Positions 17,564-29,102 are shown, counted from the first letter of the stretch. The stretch: DNA of 64,000 nucleotides from Pyropia haitanensis (GCA_008729055.1 SDUX01000002.1:6363485-6427484), one strand, 5' to 3'. Program-made: numbers and translations. The notes: generated by a model from the sequence alone, not told the origin.

Positions 17564-20500
17564 CCGCCGTGGCGGCCGGCGGTCTGCGTCGGCGGCAGCC
17601 AAGCAGGGCGCACCGGCGGCCGTGCCGGTGCCGCCGCCGTCGGGCGGTGGTGTGGCCAATGGGGCAGGGGGGACACCCCCGGTGGCAAAGGTGGAGGGGA
17701 CGCCAGCCGCCGCCACCGGCGGGGCAGACGCGGCGGACGCGCGGCCGCCCGCGTTGGCGGCCAAGGCCAACCTCATCCTGTCGGTGCTCAAGGCGACCTA
17801 CCCGACCATCCCCCGGTCCTTCCTCGACCACACCGACGCGTTTACGCTGCTGGTGGCGGTGCTGCTGTCGGCGCGCAACCGGGACACGCGGGTCAACGAG
17901 GTGACGCCCGCCCTCTTTGCGGCGGCACCCACGCCCGACGCGCTCGCGAGCATGACCGTCCCGGAGGTGCTCGACCACATCCGCACGCTCGGGCTGGCGT
18001 CCCAAAAAGCGACTGCCCTCGTGCAGCTGGGCCGGCAGCTGGTGGAGCTCCATGGCGGCGTCGTGCCGTCCGACGCGGACGCCCTCACCGCCCTCCCCGG
18101 CGTCGGCTCCAAGACCGCCGCGGTGGTGCGGTGCCTGGCGTTTGGGGTGCCGACGTTCCCCGTCGACACGCACATCCTCCGCCTGTCCAACCGGTGGGGC
18201 CTGTCGACGGGGGCGGATACGGACAAGGCGTCTGAGGCGCTGCGCGCGGCCTTCCCCGACCCGGCCGAGTGGCACGGCCTGCACCTGCGGCTGATCCTCT
18301 TTGGCCGCGAGCACTGCCCGTCGCAGCGGCACGACATGGACGCGTGTCCAATGTGCTCGTGGGCGGCCACCGCCGAGTCCGTCGCCGCCAACCGCCGCGG
18401 CAGCAAGTTTGTGCCCGTCGCCAAGCACGCGGCGCCGTGGGCCATCCGCGGGCCGGGCGTCGGTGGCGTCGCCGCCGCCGCGGCGGCCGCGCAGGCTGTC
18501 GCGGCGGTGGACGCGGCGGCCGCGCGGGCCAACGGGGACGCCCCGGCCGCGCGGGCCAACGGGGGGGGCGCCGCGGCCGCTGACGGCGCCGCCGGCGCCG
18601 CCGACGCGGCACCCGCCGCGGCACGGGCGGCCCGCAAGTCCACGGGCCGGCCGCGGCGGGGGGTCAAGGCGGAACCGCCAGCCGCCGTGGCCGCCGACGC
18701 GGCCGCGGCCGACACGCCGGCTGCCGCCGCCGCCACCGTGGCAGACCCCGTGCCGACGGCGCCGGCGCCGGCCGCTGCCGCCACGGGCCGGCCGCGGCGG
18801 GGGGCCCAGGCGGACCCGCCCGCCGCCGCGGCGGCCGACGCGCCCGCGGCTGACGCGGCCGTGTCGGCCGCGCCGCCGCCAGCGCCGCGCGCGACGCGCG
18901 GGCGCCGGCGCAAGTCCCCGCCGCCGCCGCCGCCGCCAGCCGTTGCGGACGCGGCGGTGGTGGGGGCGGACGCCGCGGGGGAGCCCGCCGCGGCGCCCGT
19001 TCCGGCCGGCGCTGCGCCTGCCGCTGCCGCTGCCGCGCCACGCGCGGCGCGTGGCCGCAAGCGCAAGGCGTCCCCGCCGCCACCGCCGGCGGCCGACGCC
19101 GCCGCTGCTGCCGTCGACGCAGACGCAGACGCGGCCGCCGCGGCGGCGGTGCCAGCGGTGGCCGCCGCGCCTGCCGTCGCAGACGCTGCGGCGCCCGCGC
19201 CACGCGCGGCGCGTGGCCGCAGGCGCAAGGCCTCCCCGCCCGCGCCGGCTGCAGCCGCCGCTGGGGCGGCCGCGCCGGTCGAGCCGGCGGCCGCCCCCGC
19301 GCCCGGCGAGGCTGCCGCTGCGGTGGCCTCACCCCGCGCGGCGCGCAGCCGCAAGCGCAGGGCGTCTGCATCACCCTCGGCCGCCGCCGCGGCGGCCGCC
19401 GCCGCCGCCTCGGACGTAGACGCCGCGGCCGCCGCGGCGGTCGAGCCGGAGCCCGCCGCCACGCCCGATGCCGCGACCGCTGCCGCGGGCGCGCCCCGCG
19501 CGGCGCGCAGCCGCGCGCGCAAGGCGTCCCTGCTGCCGCCACTGGCGCCTGCCACCGCCGCGGAGGTGGCCGCCGCCACGCCCACCGCCGCGGCGGCCGA
19601 GCCGGCGGCGGCGCCCGCGGCCGCGCCTCGCGCCTCCCCACGTGGCCGGAAACGCAAGTCGCCGCCCGCGCCGGCCGCGCCGCCCGTCACCGCCGCGGCT
19701 GCCGCGCCGCCGGCCGACGCGGCGGCGACGCCCCGGCGGCAGCGCGCGCGCCGCGCCAGCCGCGACGGCGGCGGCGGCGACGCGTCACCGGTGGCGGGCC
19801 CGCCGCCGTTGGTGACGGGCCCGCCGCCGCCGGCGGCCGCGCCCGCCGCCAACACGATCGCGGTCGTCGACGCGGTGGCGGCAGAGGTGTTTGGGTCGCC
19901 CGAGTCGGACGCGCCCGCCGACGGCGTGGACGACGTGCACGCGGTGACGGCAGAGGTGTTTGGCTCCCCGCTGCGCGACGACGTGGGCGGCGGCCGGGAC
20001 GCCGCCGCCAACGGTGCTGTCGCCGCCGCCGACGGCGAGGACGCTGGCGATGGCAGCAGTGGCGGTGGGGGGCGGCGGGGTGGGGCGGCGCCGCCGCCGC
20101 CGCCGGGGGCGGTGGCTGCCGACGCGCCCGCTGCTGCGGGTGGCGTGCCGGCGGCGGTGCGCGGCCGACCAGTGCAGGCGCGCGGGGCGGCGGCGGCCAA
20201 GGCGGCGGCTGGCGCAGCGGCGGCCCAGGCGGCAGCAGGCCCAGCGGCAGCTAAGGGAGCAGCAGGAAACGCGGCAGCTGGAAAGACAGCAGCTGGCAAG
20301 GCGGCAGCTGGCAAGGCGGCCGTAGGCAAGGCAGCGGCAGGAAGAGCGGCAGCGGGAAAGGCGGCGGCAAAAAAAGCGGCACCAGGAAAGGCGGCAGCGA
20401 GCAAGGCGGCGGCCAAGGCGGCGCCCGCCCGCCGTGCGCCGCGCCGCGCCGCCGCCGTGCCGCCCGCCGCTGACGCGGCGCCCCCCGCCGAGGCGGCGTC

Positions 20501-20588
20501 TGTGGACGCGCCCGCGGCGGCGGCGGCGACGGGGGGCGCGTCGCCCGCCCGCCGGAGCAACCGGTCTCGGGCGGCCAAGCAGGCGTGA
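16785..20588 (+). CDS. Endonuclease III-like DNA glycosylase with AT-hook and H1-like tail
   Basis: The catalytic core, residues about 325-525 counting from 16785, is a HhH-GPD endonuclease III that excises oxidised pyrimidines and nicks the abasic site. It shows LLVAVLLSARNRDTRVN, the helix-hairpin-helix LPGVGSKTAAVV with catalytic Lys443, and FPVDTHI with Asp461; the 18-residue spacing matches E. coli Nth K120/D138. The iron-sulphur loop reads C-x8-C-x2-C, and the usual fourth Cys is not seen. After the core come about 740 residues of Ala/Pro-rich sequence. These carry about nine evenly spaced basic motifs (GRPRRG, RGRRRK, RGRKRKASP), two AEVFGSP motifs, and a histone-H1-like AAAGK repeat ending in PARRAPRRAA. 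The roughly 320-residue N terminus is poly-Ala/Gly, so the start is uncertain (16696, 16785 or 17313). Presumably nuclear and chromatin-bound. Confidence 0.88.
18640..20460 (+). repeat. Periodic basic motifs and AAAGK repeats in the endonuclease III tail
   Basis: Basic motifs of the AT-hook type recur at about 150-bp intervals near 18650, 18790, 18900, 19045, 19210, 19345, 19500, 19640 and 19740, separated by Ala/Asp/Val-rich spacers. From about 20190 to 20440 the code switches to a pentapeptide-like repeat AAAGK/AAVGK. This is protein-level and DNA-level repetition inside one open frame. Confidence 0.75.
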
Positions 20589-21208
20589 GCGGGCGTTGGC
20601 CCTAGTGGGAGGAGGGGGTGCGGGGGGAGCCGTGCGGGGGGAGCCGGCGGGGGTGTTGGTCGTTGCGTCATCGTGCCGTGCGGGTGTGGCCGCTCTGGTT
20701 GGCGGAGCGATGGGCGGCGCGTAGTGTCGGGGGGGAGGGCGACCGCGCTGCCGCGGCGCCCCAGTGCTATCGTCTGTACTGTGTGTGTACTCGGCGCACA
20801 GCGCGGAGGGGGTGTTCGTTTTTCTATGACGGCGCGGCCGGCCGGCGTCACGCCTGGGACGCGGTGCTGCGGGGGCGCCGTGAAGCCATAGAGGCGCGCC
20901 CTCTCGGACGCGGAAGAAAGAGCTGTCGTCAGCCGCCAAACAGTCCTTCACAGTCACAGCAGGCACACAGTGTTCCTTTTGCGTGGATGACCCACCGCGG
21001 GGGGGAGTGTACTATCCGACACTGCTGAAGAAGAGCGCTGGACACTGGCGCCGTGAACAACGAGACTGATGCACGGAGCAAGCCCGGATCTGGGTGAGCA
21101 CGGTCTCGGGACGCTCGTATACTGTCCCACGCCACCCCATCGCACCCTATCCCACTTTGTCACCTCACCGCACCCTACGCTCCCCACCCGTCCCCCTCCC
21201 CACCTCCC
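20589..21208. other. Convergent 3' spacer (endonuclease III / SET gene)
   Basis: About 620 bp between two convergent stop codons. It should contain both 3' untranslated regions. I see no canonical AATAAA and no other gene. Confidence 0.4.
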
Positions 21209-22612
21209 TCATTCCGCCGGCCGCAGCGCCTGCGCCAAGCACCGCTTCATCGCCACGCGAAACGTCAGCACCTGCCGCATGGCCGGCGACAGGTCCGCCC
21301 CCCCCGCCAGCCGCGCCTCGTCCGCCTCGAGGCTCGTGGAGAACCCGTCCTTGACTGCCCGCACCGCGTCGAGCAGCTGCGCCTCGGCCGCGTTGACGCC
21401 GCCACCGCCGCCGTCGCCACCACCACCCCCCACCGCCGCCACGTGCTGCGACTTGGTGCGGCCGCCGGTGGCCCCACGGAGGATGGCGCGGAGGTCCGCG
21501 TCAAAGTTGTCGTTGCCATTGACAAAGCCGTAATCCATCAGCAGCCGGTCGTTGCCGAGCCCCGCGGACCCCCCATACACAAGGCAAATCTCTTCGCCCG
21601 CCGCGACGGGCGCGCCCGCGAGCAGCTGGAAGACCCCCCCGCGGCAGGTCATGGTGTGCGGCGACGCCGGGTGGTGGTTGGCCATGTCAAACAGCGGCAG
21701 CAGGTACTTTCGTGGCGGCGCCCCCGACGCGTCGGCGATTGTGTAGGAGCGGGAGACGACGATAAAGACCGCCCACAGGTACCGCTCGTAGCCACCCATC
21801 CGCTCGAGCCGCTCCGCGACGGCCGCGTCGGCAGACACCGCGTCCTCGTAGGTGGAGCGGAGGAGCTGCTGGCGGGCGAGCACCTCCGTCACCACCGGCC
21901 GGTACTCGAGCGCGTCCAGCTCCGCCGCCGTGTACCAGTCCGGGGTGAGCACCTCGGCCGAGCCGAGCGCGGGGAGGCAGTCAAAGACGGGCGCCAGCGG
22001 CCGCCCGCTGCCGCCACCCCCACCGCCCGCGGCGGCGTCCATGAGGCGGAGCAGCTCGAGCGCGGCCACCCCCGGGTTAGCGCCCTCCGTGCCCAGGTCC
22101 ACCGCCAGCGACCGGGGCAAGCTGCACAGCACCCCCCCCGCTGGGATGGCCTCGGTCGCGATCACGCCCCGCAGCGCCGCGCCGCCGCCGCCGCCGCCCG
22201 CCACGGGGATGTCCGCGACCGCCACCCGCCGCACGTCCGCCGCGCCGGCGAGCAGGTACCGCGACAGGGCGGTGAGGGCGGCTGACTGCAGCGGCCGCGC
22301 GCCGGTCGCGGCGGCGGGGGCGCCGCCAAAGCCGCGCGCCGCGATGCGGCCGCCGCCGCCGCCGCGGCCGCCGCCAGCCGCGGCGGCGGCCTTGCCAGAC
22401 CGGCGTTTCTTGGACGCGGCCATAACTGGCGGGGTGGGAGGGGGGGTGAGGGGGGGGGAGGGGGGGGTTGGGAGACGGCGGGGGCTCGCCGCCGACGGCG
22501 CCACGGCCGCGCCGCGGCGCGCCGGCAGGGCGGCGCCGTGCCAGGCGCGGCGGCCGGCAGCGGCGGCGGGGGTGGGCGGTGGCGCCGCCAAGGGGGTCCC
22601 GATGAACGCCAT
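21209..22612 (-). CDS. SET-domain protein methyltransferase (Rubisco LSMT/SETD3 type)
   Basis: Codes for 467 residues from the ATG at 22612 (MAFIGTPLAAPPP). The first 60 residues are rich in Ala, Pro, Arg and Ser with few acids, compatible with a plastid transit peptide; a second ATG (MAASKKRRSGK) would give a shorter form without it. The SET domain, which transfers methyl groups from S-adenosylmethionine to lysine or histidine, shows RGVIATEAIPAG near residue 150, LLPLFDMANHHP about residue 360 and EEICLVYGGSAGLGNDRLLMDYGFV. The arrangement DMANHH followed by NDRLLMDYGF is that of the Rubisco large-subunit methyltransferase/SETD3 group, whose members have a C-terminal substrate-binding domain; here only a short tail follows. 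The substrate cannot be told from sequence. It lies about 200 bp upstream of a tRNA gene. Confidence 0.85.
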   Translation of the reverse strand: MAFIGTPLAAPPPTPAAAAGRRAWHGAALPARRGAAVAPSAASPRRLPTPPSPPLTPPPTPPVMAASKKRRSGKAAAAAGGGRGGGGGRIAARGFGGAPAAATGARPLQSAALTALSRYLLAGAADVRRVAVADIPVAGGGGGGAALRGVIATEAIPAGGVLCSLPRSLAVDLGTEGANPGVAALELLRLMDAAAGGGGGGSGRPLAPVFDCLPALGSAEVLTPDWYTAAELDALEYRPVVTEVLARQQLLRSTYEDAVSADAAVAERLERMGGYERYLWAVFIVVSRSYTIADASGAPPRKYLLPLFDMANHHPASPHTMTCRGGVFQLLAGAPVAAGEEICLVYGGSAGLGNDRLLMDYGFVNGNDNFDADLRAILRGATGGRTKSQHVAAVGGGGGDGGGGGVNAAEAQLLDAVRAVKDGFSTSLEADEARLAGGADLSPAMRQVLTFRVAMKRCLAQALRPAE

Positions 22613-22813
22613 GGAGGCGGCGGGCAGCTGTAGAGCACGGGAGAAAGGGGAGCGCTGAGGCACCAGCAGCTCTTCGTAGGGCAGACGGCGGGCCTCACGG
22701 GAAGGTCCCAAGCGGGCAGCGGGTGCCAGTTTGGTAACGCGAGCATGACCTCCGGCACGCGCGTCGTCGCCCATTGTGCTGATCCGGCAAAAAGTAAGTT
22801 GCCGTAGAATTCC

Positions 22814-22819
22814 AAAAAA
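22814..22819 (-). terminator. RNA polymerase III terminator of tRNA-Met
   Basis: Six T residues on the minus strand begin three bases after the discriminator base, the usual Pol III stop signal. Its presence supports the tRNA gene being active. Confidence 0.75.
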
Positions 22820-22821
22820 TT

Positions 22822-22919
22822 TGCCTCCGGCGGGGAGATCGAGGGGCTCGAACCCGCGACCTTCAGATAGCTGAGTTATTCATATGAGACTGACGCTCTG
22901 CCAACTGAGCCACAGAGAC
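22822..22919 (-). tRNA. tRNA-Met(CAT), elongator type, with two insertions
   Basis: Reading the minus strand from 22919: the acceptor strand GTCTCTG pairs fully with CGGAGGC (22829-22823), allowing two G-U wobbles. The D arm is GCTC/GAGC. The anticodon stem TCAGT/TCTGA encloses CTCATAA. A 14-base intron (TGAATAACTCAGCT, 22882-22869) lies between positions 37 and 38, the canonical eukaryotic intron site. The T stem GCGGG (22857-22853) and T loop TTCGAGC are followed by 11 extra bases (CCCTCGATCTC, 22845-22835) before the pairing strand CCCGC. The discriminator is A22822. With both inserts removed the cloverleaf is canonical. Because every stem is preserved, the second insert looks like an ectopic intron and not decay. 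Confidence 0.85.
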
Positions 22920-24729
22920 TGCTGACGGGCGCACTTTTTGATTATTCTTATTTCGCGGTATACATATTCTTCCTGACATGTGCGCACGATGCACCCGTTC
23001 AGCCTCTCATTCCTACTGCGTCATCCAAAAGGATGTTCACTCATTCTTAATGAGCAGCACTGTTCCAGCCTATTGGTCGTGTGGGTGGCTCACTGGCAGC
23101 GTCGGTAGGTGCACGCCAAGAGAGGGAGCGTGCCCATACGACACGGGAAGAGTCAGCAGCCTCTCTGTGCGTCGTTGGCGGCGCACGCTCCTTGCCACTC
23201 GTCCCTCCCATCCGGCGCAGTTTCCCATAGAGTATCTCCACCAATGCAGTCAAAAGCCAAAAGCCAACTACGTGGCAGCCGTTTCACCGGTTTGGCTTTG
23301 GCTCTGACTGGTGGGCCGTGTGACGGTCCAAAACAAAGATCGTATCACGATTCTCAATCGCTCTAGAGACCACCTTAATGGGCCTGGAGAGCACTCCAGT
23401 TTTTGGCTCTCAACGGCAGCGGAGCCAACCCCCGCGCCAAACCAGCCTGTTTGGCGCGGTGTTTTGGCTTTTGGCCCAACGCGGAGCCAACCTGCGCCAA
23501 TAGGAAGCGTGACCCGTGGCTTCTTGACAGTCACACAGGACGCTAGCTAGTACGGCGTGGAATCGGCTACTCTCTCCAGGCGCCCCACTAGATGCTTTGT
23601 TTGAGACGTGACGTGCGCGGCGTTGGCCTCTCAGTTGGAGTGGCCATTCAGGGTCGCCCACGTTGCGCCACGTGTCTCGTTGGGTTGGCTTTTGGCTCCA
23701 TTGGTGGAGATGCTCTCACACTATCAAAAAAAACAGACGGGCACGACCGCTTGCGGGCCGGCCCAAGAAACGGAAAAGCAGGTTTTCTTTGAGACGGTTT
23801 AGCAGGCACTGCACCGTCTGCGTGTAGCGGCCCCTCCGCAGGATGTCGGTGCGTGATCCCAATCTTGATACTCCGGCCGCCGATTGAGCGGCACGCCGTG
23901 ACCCGCATCCGCTGTCCCGCTCGACAGTTCCTCGGCGGGTGGCCGGATGCCACCCCCCTTGCTGTTTGCAGGCGAGGCGGGCACTCGAGATCGCCTGGTC
24001 GATGGCGCGAACGATCGAGTCGGCGGCGGGAGGACCTCGGCGTTGGAGCGCCGCGTACTATCCAGTTCAAAGCAAACCGCAACCGTGACCTTGCCCGCGG
24101 GACTGCCGAGGGAGAATTCAAACCTGCCGCGGCGGCACCAATCCTGCCCGCCGCCCTCACCCACCCGCCACACTCCTCACCCCTACCACCGGTGCCGCCA
24201 TGACGACCCGGCGGCGACGCGCCGCCGCGACACGCCGCCGTCTCCGGCCAAGGCGACTCCCGCCTCCCCTTTTTCGACCCCCCCCTCGCTGGGGGGGACA
24301 CCGGCCGGCACCCCCGTGGTGGTGAGCACCTGGTGGACACCCCTGCCGCGTTGTCCCGCCGCTCACCGGTGGTGCGCGACGCGTACGCGTGGGGGCCACG
24401 CGGCCTCAGGCGGCCCTCCGCGCGCTGCCGCCTGCTAGTCGCTACCCATTGGGCGGTCGGGGGTGGGGGCGGCGGGGGCAAGGGCGCATGCTCTCGCGCG
24501 CTGCGATGGTTGCGCCCCCTCACTCATCCCCGCCGCCACTCTGGGCGTATCGGCAGGGTGGTCCCGCCGTGTCTGTGCCCGCCGCCGCCGCCGCGCCAGT
24601 CCATCGTGCCAGCCGGCGGTCCGCTTCACGGGCATCCCCACTTCCCACCTTTTTTGTTCACACCTCCACCCTCCGATCCTCACCGGCAGGCACCGCCCGC
24701 CACGACATCGGCGCCGTGCCCGTCACACC
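22920..24729. other. Intergenic, lower GC, dispersed TTGGCT words
   Basis: No gene is supported. From about 23245 to 23710 the words GGCTTTTGGC / GCCAAAAGCC and GGAGCCAAC recur many times in both orientations, including a perfect hairpin at 23434-23457, suggesting an old mobile element or repeat. An open frame on the minus strand (23648-24523) reads Arg/Pro/Ser-rich noise. The last 500 bp form the leader of the gene starting at 24730. Confidence 0.4.
23434..23457. repeat. Perfect 9-bp hairpin within the TTGGCT repeat cluster
   Basis: GCGCCAAAC (23434-23442) and GTTTGGCGC (23449-23457) are exact reverse complements around a 6-base loop. It lies among many inverted copies of related words, as in the subterminal regions of some DNA transposons. 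Confidence 0.6.
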
Positions 24730-27700
24730 ATGGACGCCGACGCCGTCGCGGCCGTCCCCCCCCGCCCTGGGTCTCCACTGGTCACCCCGGCGGTGGCATC
24801 CGCCTTTTCCCCCATCCCCTCCGCCCCCTCCCCCAGCCGCACCTTCCCCTCCCCCAGCCGCACCTCTCCTTCCCACTGTCGCGGCCCCCCTTCCCCCAGC
24901 CGCGCTTCCCCCTCTCCCAGTCGCGCCTCCCCCCCCCCTGGCCATGCCTTCCCCTCCCCCGTCCGCGCCTCCCCCTCCCCCGGCGGCGACTGTCCCTGCC
25001 CCGACCCCTGCCGCTCCCCCGCCCGCTCCCCCTCCCCCTCCCCGCTGCCGACGTACCGCCCCCCCCGCCGCGGCGACGCCCGTCCTGACTGGGAGTACCG
25101 GGCACCGCGGTCCTACCCACTGGGCGCCACGGACCCGCCGCCGGCTCGGGCGGTAGCCGCTGCCGCCGCCGCCGCTGAGGCGTACCTGCCCCCCGAGGCG
25201 GTCGTCGCGACGCTCCTCGCCGCTGCCCGCGACGGGCGCAAAGGCCTCCTCGATGCCGCCGCCGAGGCGGCGGGGTGGCGGGCGTACCTGGCCCGCGCGG
25301 GGTGTCCCGTCAGCTGGGAGGCGGTGGTGGAGGGGGTGCTACTGGGCAGCAAGGGCGCTTGGGGGGGGTGGGGGGGGGAGATGGCGAAGCGGACGATGAT
25401 GAGGACGATGAGGGAGAGGAGAACGAGGACGATGACGCGTTCGACGCGCTCGACGCGGTGGCGCGCGCAAGGGTAACCGTCAGCAGCTTGGAGGGGGAGG
25501 AGTCGCCGCAGGGAAGGGGGGGTGGGGGGTGGCGAGGCACCACGGCTCGCTCTCCCGAGACGGAGATTGGACGCTGGGGCAGCCGCAGCACAACGGGGGA
25601 GGGGGTGGAGGAGGTCGCCTCCACTACCACTGTCGACCACGACATGGACGATGGGCGGGCAGTCGACATTGCCGCTGTCGATGGAGGGCGGAGGAACGAC
25701 GACCGGTTGGACGGCGGCTCCCTGCCAACGTCGCCAACCGGCGGCTGGGCTGCGCAGGCCACCCCTCGCTGCGGTGCCGGGGCCTCCCCGGCCCCCGTCC
25801 GGTCAGCGAGCTCCCCCCCGGGCAATGCCCTTACCCGGGCGCCCTCCCATGCAAGCGAAGGAGTTGAAAGGGGTGCCCTGGAAGCGGCGGACGTGTACGG
25901 AGAGCTGGCGCGCCTCACCCCCGTGCGCCGCGGCGGCGGCAGCTGCGGCGGCGGCCGCGGCGACAGCGGCGGCGGCAGCGGCGGGGGCAGCGGCTGCGAC
26001 CGAGGCAGTGAGAGTGGCCGCCGCCGCTGTGCGAGCGCGGGCGGCCGCCCCGGCGCAGGCGACGGGGGTCGCGGCAGCAGCGGCGACGGTTCGCGCGCTG
26101 CCGCAGCCACCGGGTACGGCGTGTCGGACGTGACGCCGCCGTCGTCGGGGAGCTCCCCAACGATCACCAGCGGTCGGGACGCGGGCGTCGGCAGCGCCGG
26201 CGGGTCGGACGAGTCGACGCCGCCCGTGTCGCCGTCGATGGGCTGCCTGGGGGATGGGGGCGGGGCGGCGGTCAGGGTGTGGCCTCCCCCTGGGGCAGGC
26301 GGTGGCACTGCCGCCACCGCAGCTGCCGCTGTCGTACAGGCCATGGAGGCGGCGACGGTGAGGGCGGCCGTGGAGGCCGCCGCATCGATGGCGACGGCGG
26401 CGGCGGCGGTGGGGCAACACGACCCACCCGCCGACACCCATTCCCGCTCTCCTGGCGTGGACCCGCCTTCCCCACCCCCACCCCGCCTTGCGCCCGCCAC
26501 GGGTGTTCGCCCAACCCGGCACCGCCGACGGCGGCGGCAGCCGCGGCGTCGCCCGCGGCGGCGGGCGAGCGAGCCACCCCGGCGGCGGCCACGACGGGGC
26601 CCCGCCGCCGCCGCCCAAGGCGTCGTTGACAGTGGCAGCTGCAGCAGCAGTTCTGGTGGCGGCGGGCGCGCCTGGGGGTGGAGGGGGTGGGGGGACGCCA
26701 ATGGCAACAGCGAAGGCAGTAGCGACGTGGCCGCGGTCGGTGTGGGGGCAGCAGCAGCGGAAGAAGCGGCGGCGGTGGCGGGGGTGCCAGACGCGGCGGC
26801 GATGGTCAGCGTGCCAGATGCGACACCGTCGTGGTGGGGGCAATCGGCGCACCTGCCGGAGGCGTCAGACGACTGGTCTGATGGCTGGGAAGTGGGGGCG
26901 TCTACGGCGCGGCCACCCGTCCGTGTGCGGCGAGTGGTGAACCTGGAGGCAGAGGGGGGCGAGGCGGATGACGAGGGCGCCGGCGGAGGCGGCGGCGGCG
27001 GCGGCCGGCGGGGCGATCGCGATCCCCGACGGCGTAGCAGCGTCAGCGGCGTCAGCGGAAGCAGCCTCCACCACAGCCACAGCCGCAGCCTCTCATTCGC
27101 GGCCGCACCGGGCGCCGCGCCGGCGGCTACGCCGGCAGCCACCCCGCGTGGAAGGACGGACGGCGGCGTGCCGCGCGCGTTGCTTCCGGGTGGTGGTTCT
27201 TCGTGTGCTACCTCTGGCGCGACTACCCGGGACACACCACCGCACGCCACGCCGCCGGGCGCCCCCCCGCGTGGCGCGGAGGCAGACCTGTCGGTCGCCA
27301 CCCCGTACACCACGTGGGCGTACACGCCGGACACTTCAACAGCCGCCGCTCACGACACGGCCTCATCTGTCATCATGTCCGGCACGGCGTCGGTGGCAGC
27401 TACTCTCGGAACAACAGCAGTCGCGCTACCCGCCGCGTCGGCGGTCGAAACGCCCCATACTCCATCATCGGCCACGTCGGCAGGCCGGGGGGGTAGTGCC
27501 TCTCCGCCTAGGAAAGCGGTCGACGAGGCGGCGGCGGCGGCGGCGGCGTCGGTGGCGGCGGCAGCGGCGGCACTGGCACAGCTGCGATTTCACGGCGGCT
27601 CCTCGCCCTTGGATGTGGCGCCACACTCGCCCGACCACTCCTCACCGCCAAGGCCCGACCTTCCAGAGCGGCGGCCACCCATGGCGGATGCCGGGGGCAC

Positions 27701-29065
27701 GAGCAGCACTAGCAGCACCAGCGGAACCAAGAGCGCCAGCACCAGCCGCGACAACCACAGCCACACCAGCTGCAGCCTCACCGGCGGTGGCCACGGCCGT
27801 GGTGCCGCTGCTGCCCCTCCGCCACCCACTCCCCCGCCCCCCACTTCCCCCCGCCTCGCCGACGACCCCGCCGCGAGGGCACTCGCCGCCGCCCTCCGCG
27901 CCGCGGACCGAGCCACCGGCTGGGCCGCCACCGCCGCCGCCGTCACCGCCGTCGGGGACGCCCTGACGGGCCTCGCCGCGGAACCGGCGGCGGCAGCCGT
28001 CGCCGCCGCCGCTGAAGGCGGCGGCAGCACCCCCGCCCGCGGGGATGAGACGACTGCAAGGGGTGGCGGCGGAAGAGAGGGGGGCGGAGGGAGCCACCGG
28101 CGCACGCTTTTGCGAAACCGGGAGCGGTGGGAGACGGCAGCGGAGGCACCGGCGGCGGCGGCGGCGGCGCAAACGGCCGACGCGTCCGCACCGCTGGGTC
28201 CGTCGGCAGCGGCCGCGGGCGGCCGCCCCCCCCCCCTTTGCCCGCGCCGTCCCCCCGCGCGTGGCGGGCGGTGCGGCACCCCCCCCCCCCCCACCCTGCC
28301 GGGCCACCCTCGCCACCGCCGCGGCCGCGGCCACCCTCTCCGCCCTCCGCCACGGCCACCCCGCGGTGGTGGCGGCGGGCCTCGGCGCCGCCGCCGCCGC
28401 GCTCCGCTCCGCGCCGTCGCCGGCGGCGGTGGCGCTGCGGGCGGCGCTGCACAGCGGCCGCGTCGACGCGGGGCGGGCGGCGCGGGCGGTGGCGCTCGCC
28501 GCAGACGGCGCGGGCTGGGGGGGGCGGCAGCCCGTGGGGGCTGACGTGCACCCCCCGCGGGGCGGGCGCGGCAGCGGCGGCAGCGGTGGCAGCGGTTGCA
28601 GCGGTGGCAGTAGTGGCAGCGGCGGGAACGTTGGCGGGCGCAGTGATGGTGGGGGCGGCGGCGGCGGCGGCGGTGGCGGGGCGACCTCCCCACGACGGGC
28701 GCCGCCCTCCCGGCGGCGGCGGCGGCCGCGGGCGGCGGCGGGCCCACCGGCGCCACCGTCCGCGGCGGCTGCTGCGGCGGCCGCTGCACTCGCCGCGGCG
28801 CTGACGCCCGCCGACGCGGTGGCGGTGGCGCGGTCCGTCCTCCGCGCCTGTGGCCGCGACGCCGCGGCGGTCGCGGCGGCGGCACGCCTCGCCACCGCCG
28901 CCGCCGCGGCCGCCGCGGGTGGTGCTGACACCCCCCCCGCCACCACCGCTGCCACCACCACCACCACCACCGTCACCGCCGCCGCGACTACCCTATGCAC
29001 CACGGCCGCCGCTGGCGGCGGGGGTGGCGGCGCGGCCGCGACGAGTGCCACCACCGCGGTCGGGT

Positions 29066-29102
<37 letters not shown>

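Noticed and set aside
16696..17904. 402-codon frame starting at a good ATG upstream of endonuclease III
   Set aside because: After about 15 residues it becomes Arg/Pro noise. At most its ATG could be the true start of the endonuclease gene if the C run at 16740 is miscounted.
23648..24523. 291-codon minus-strand frame
   Set aside because: Arg/Pro/Gly/Ser-rich without any domain or hydrophobic pattern, in a region of repeats and leader sequence.
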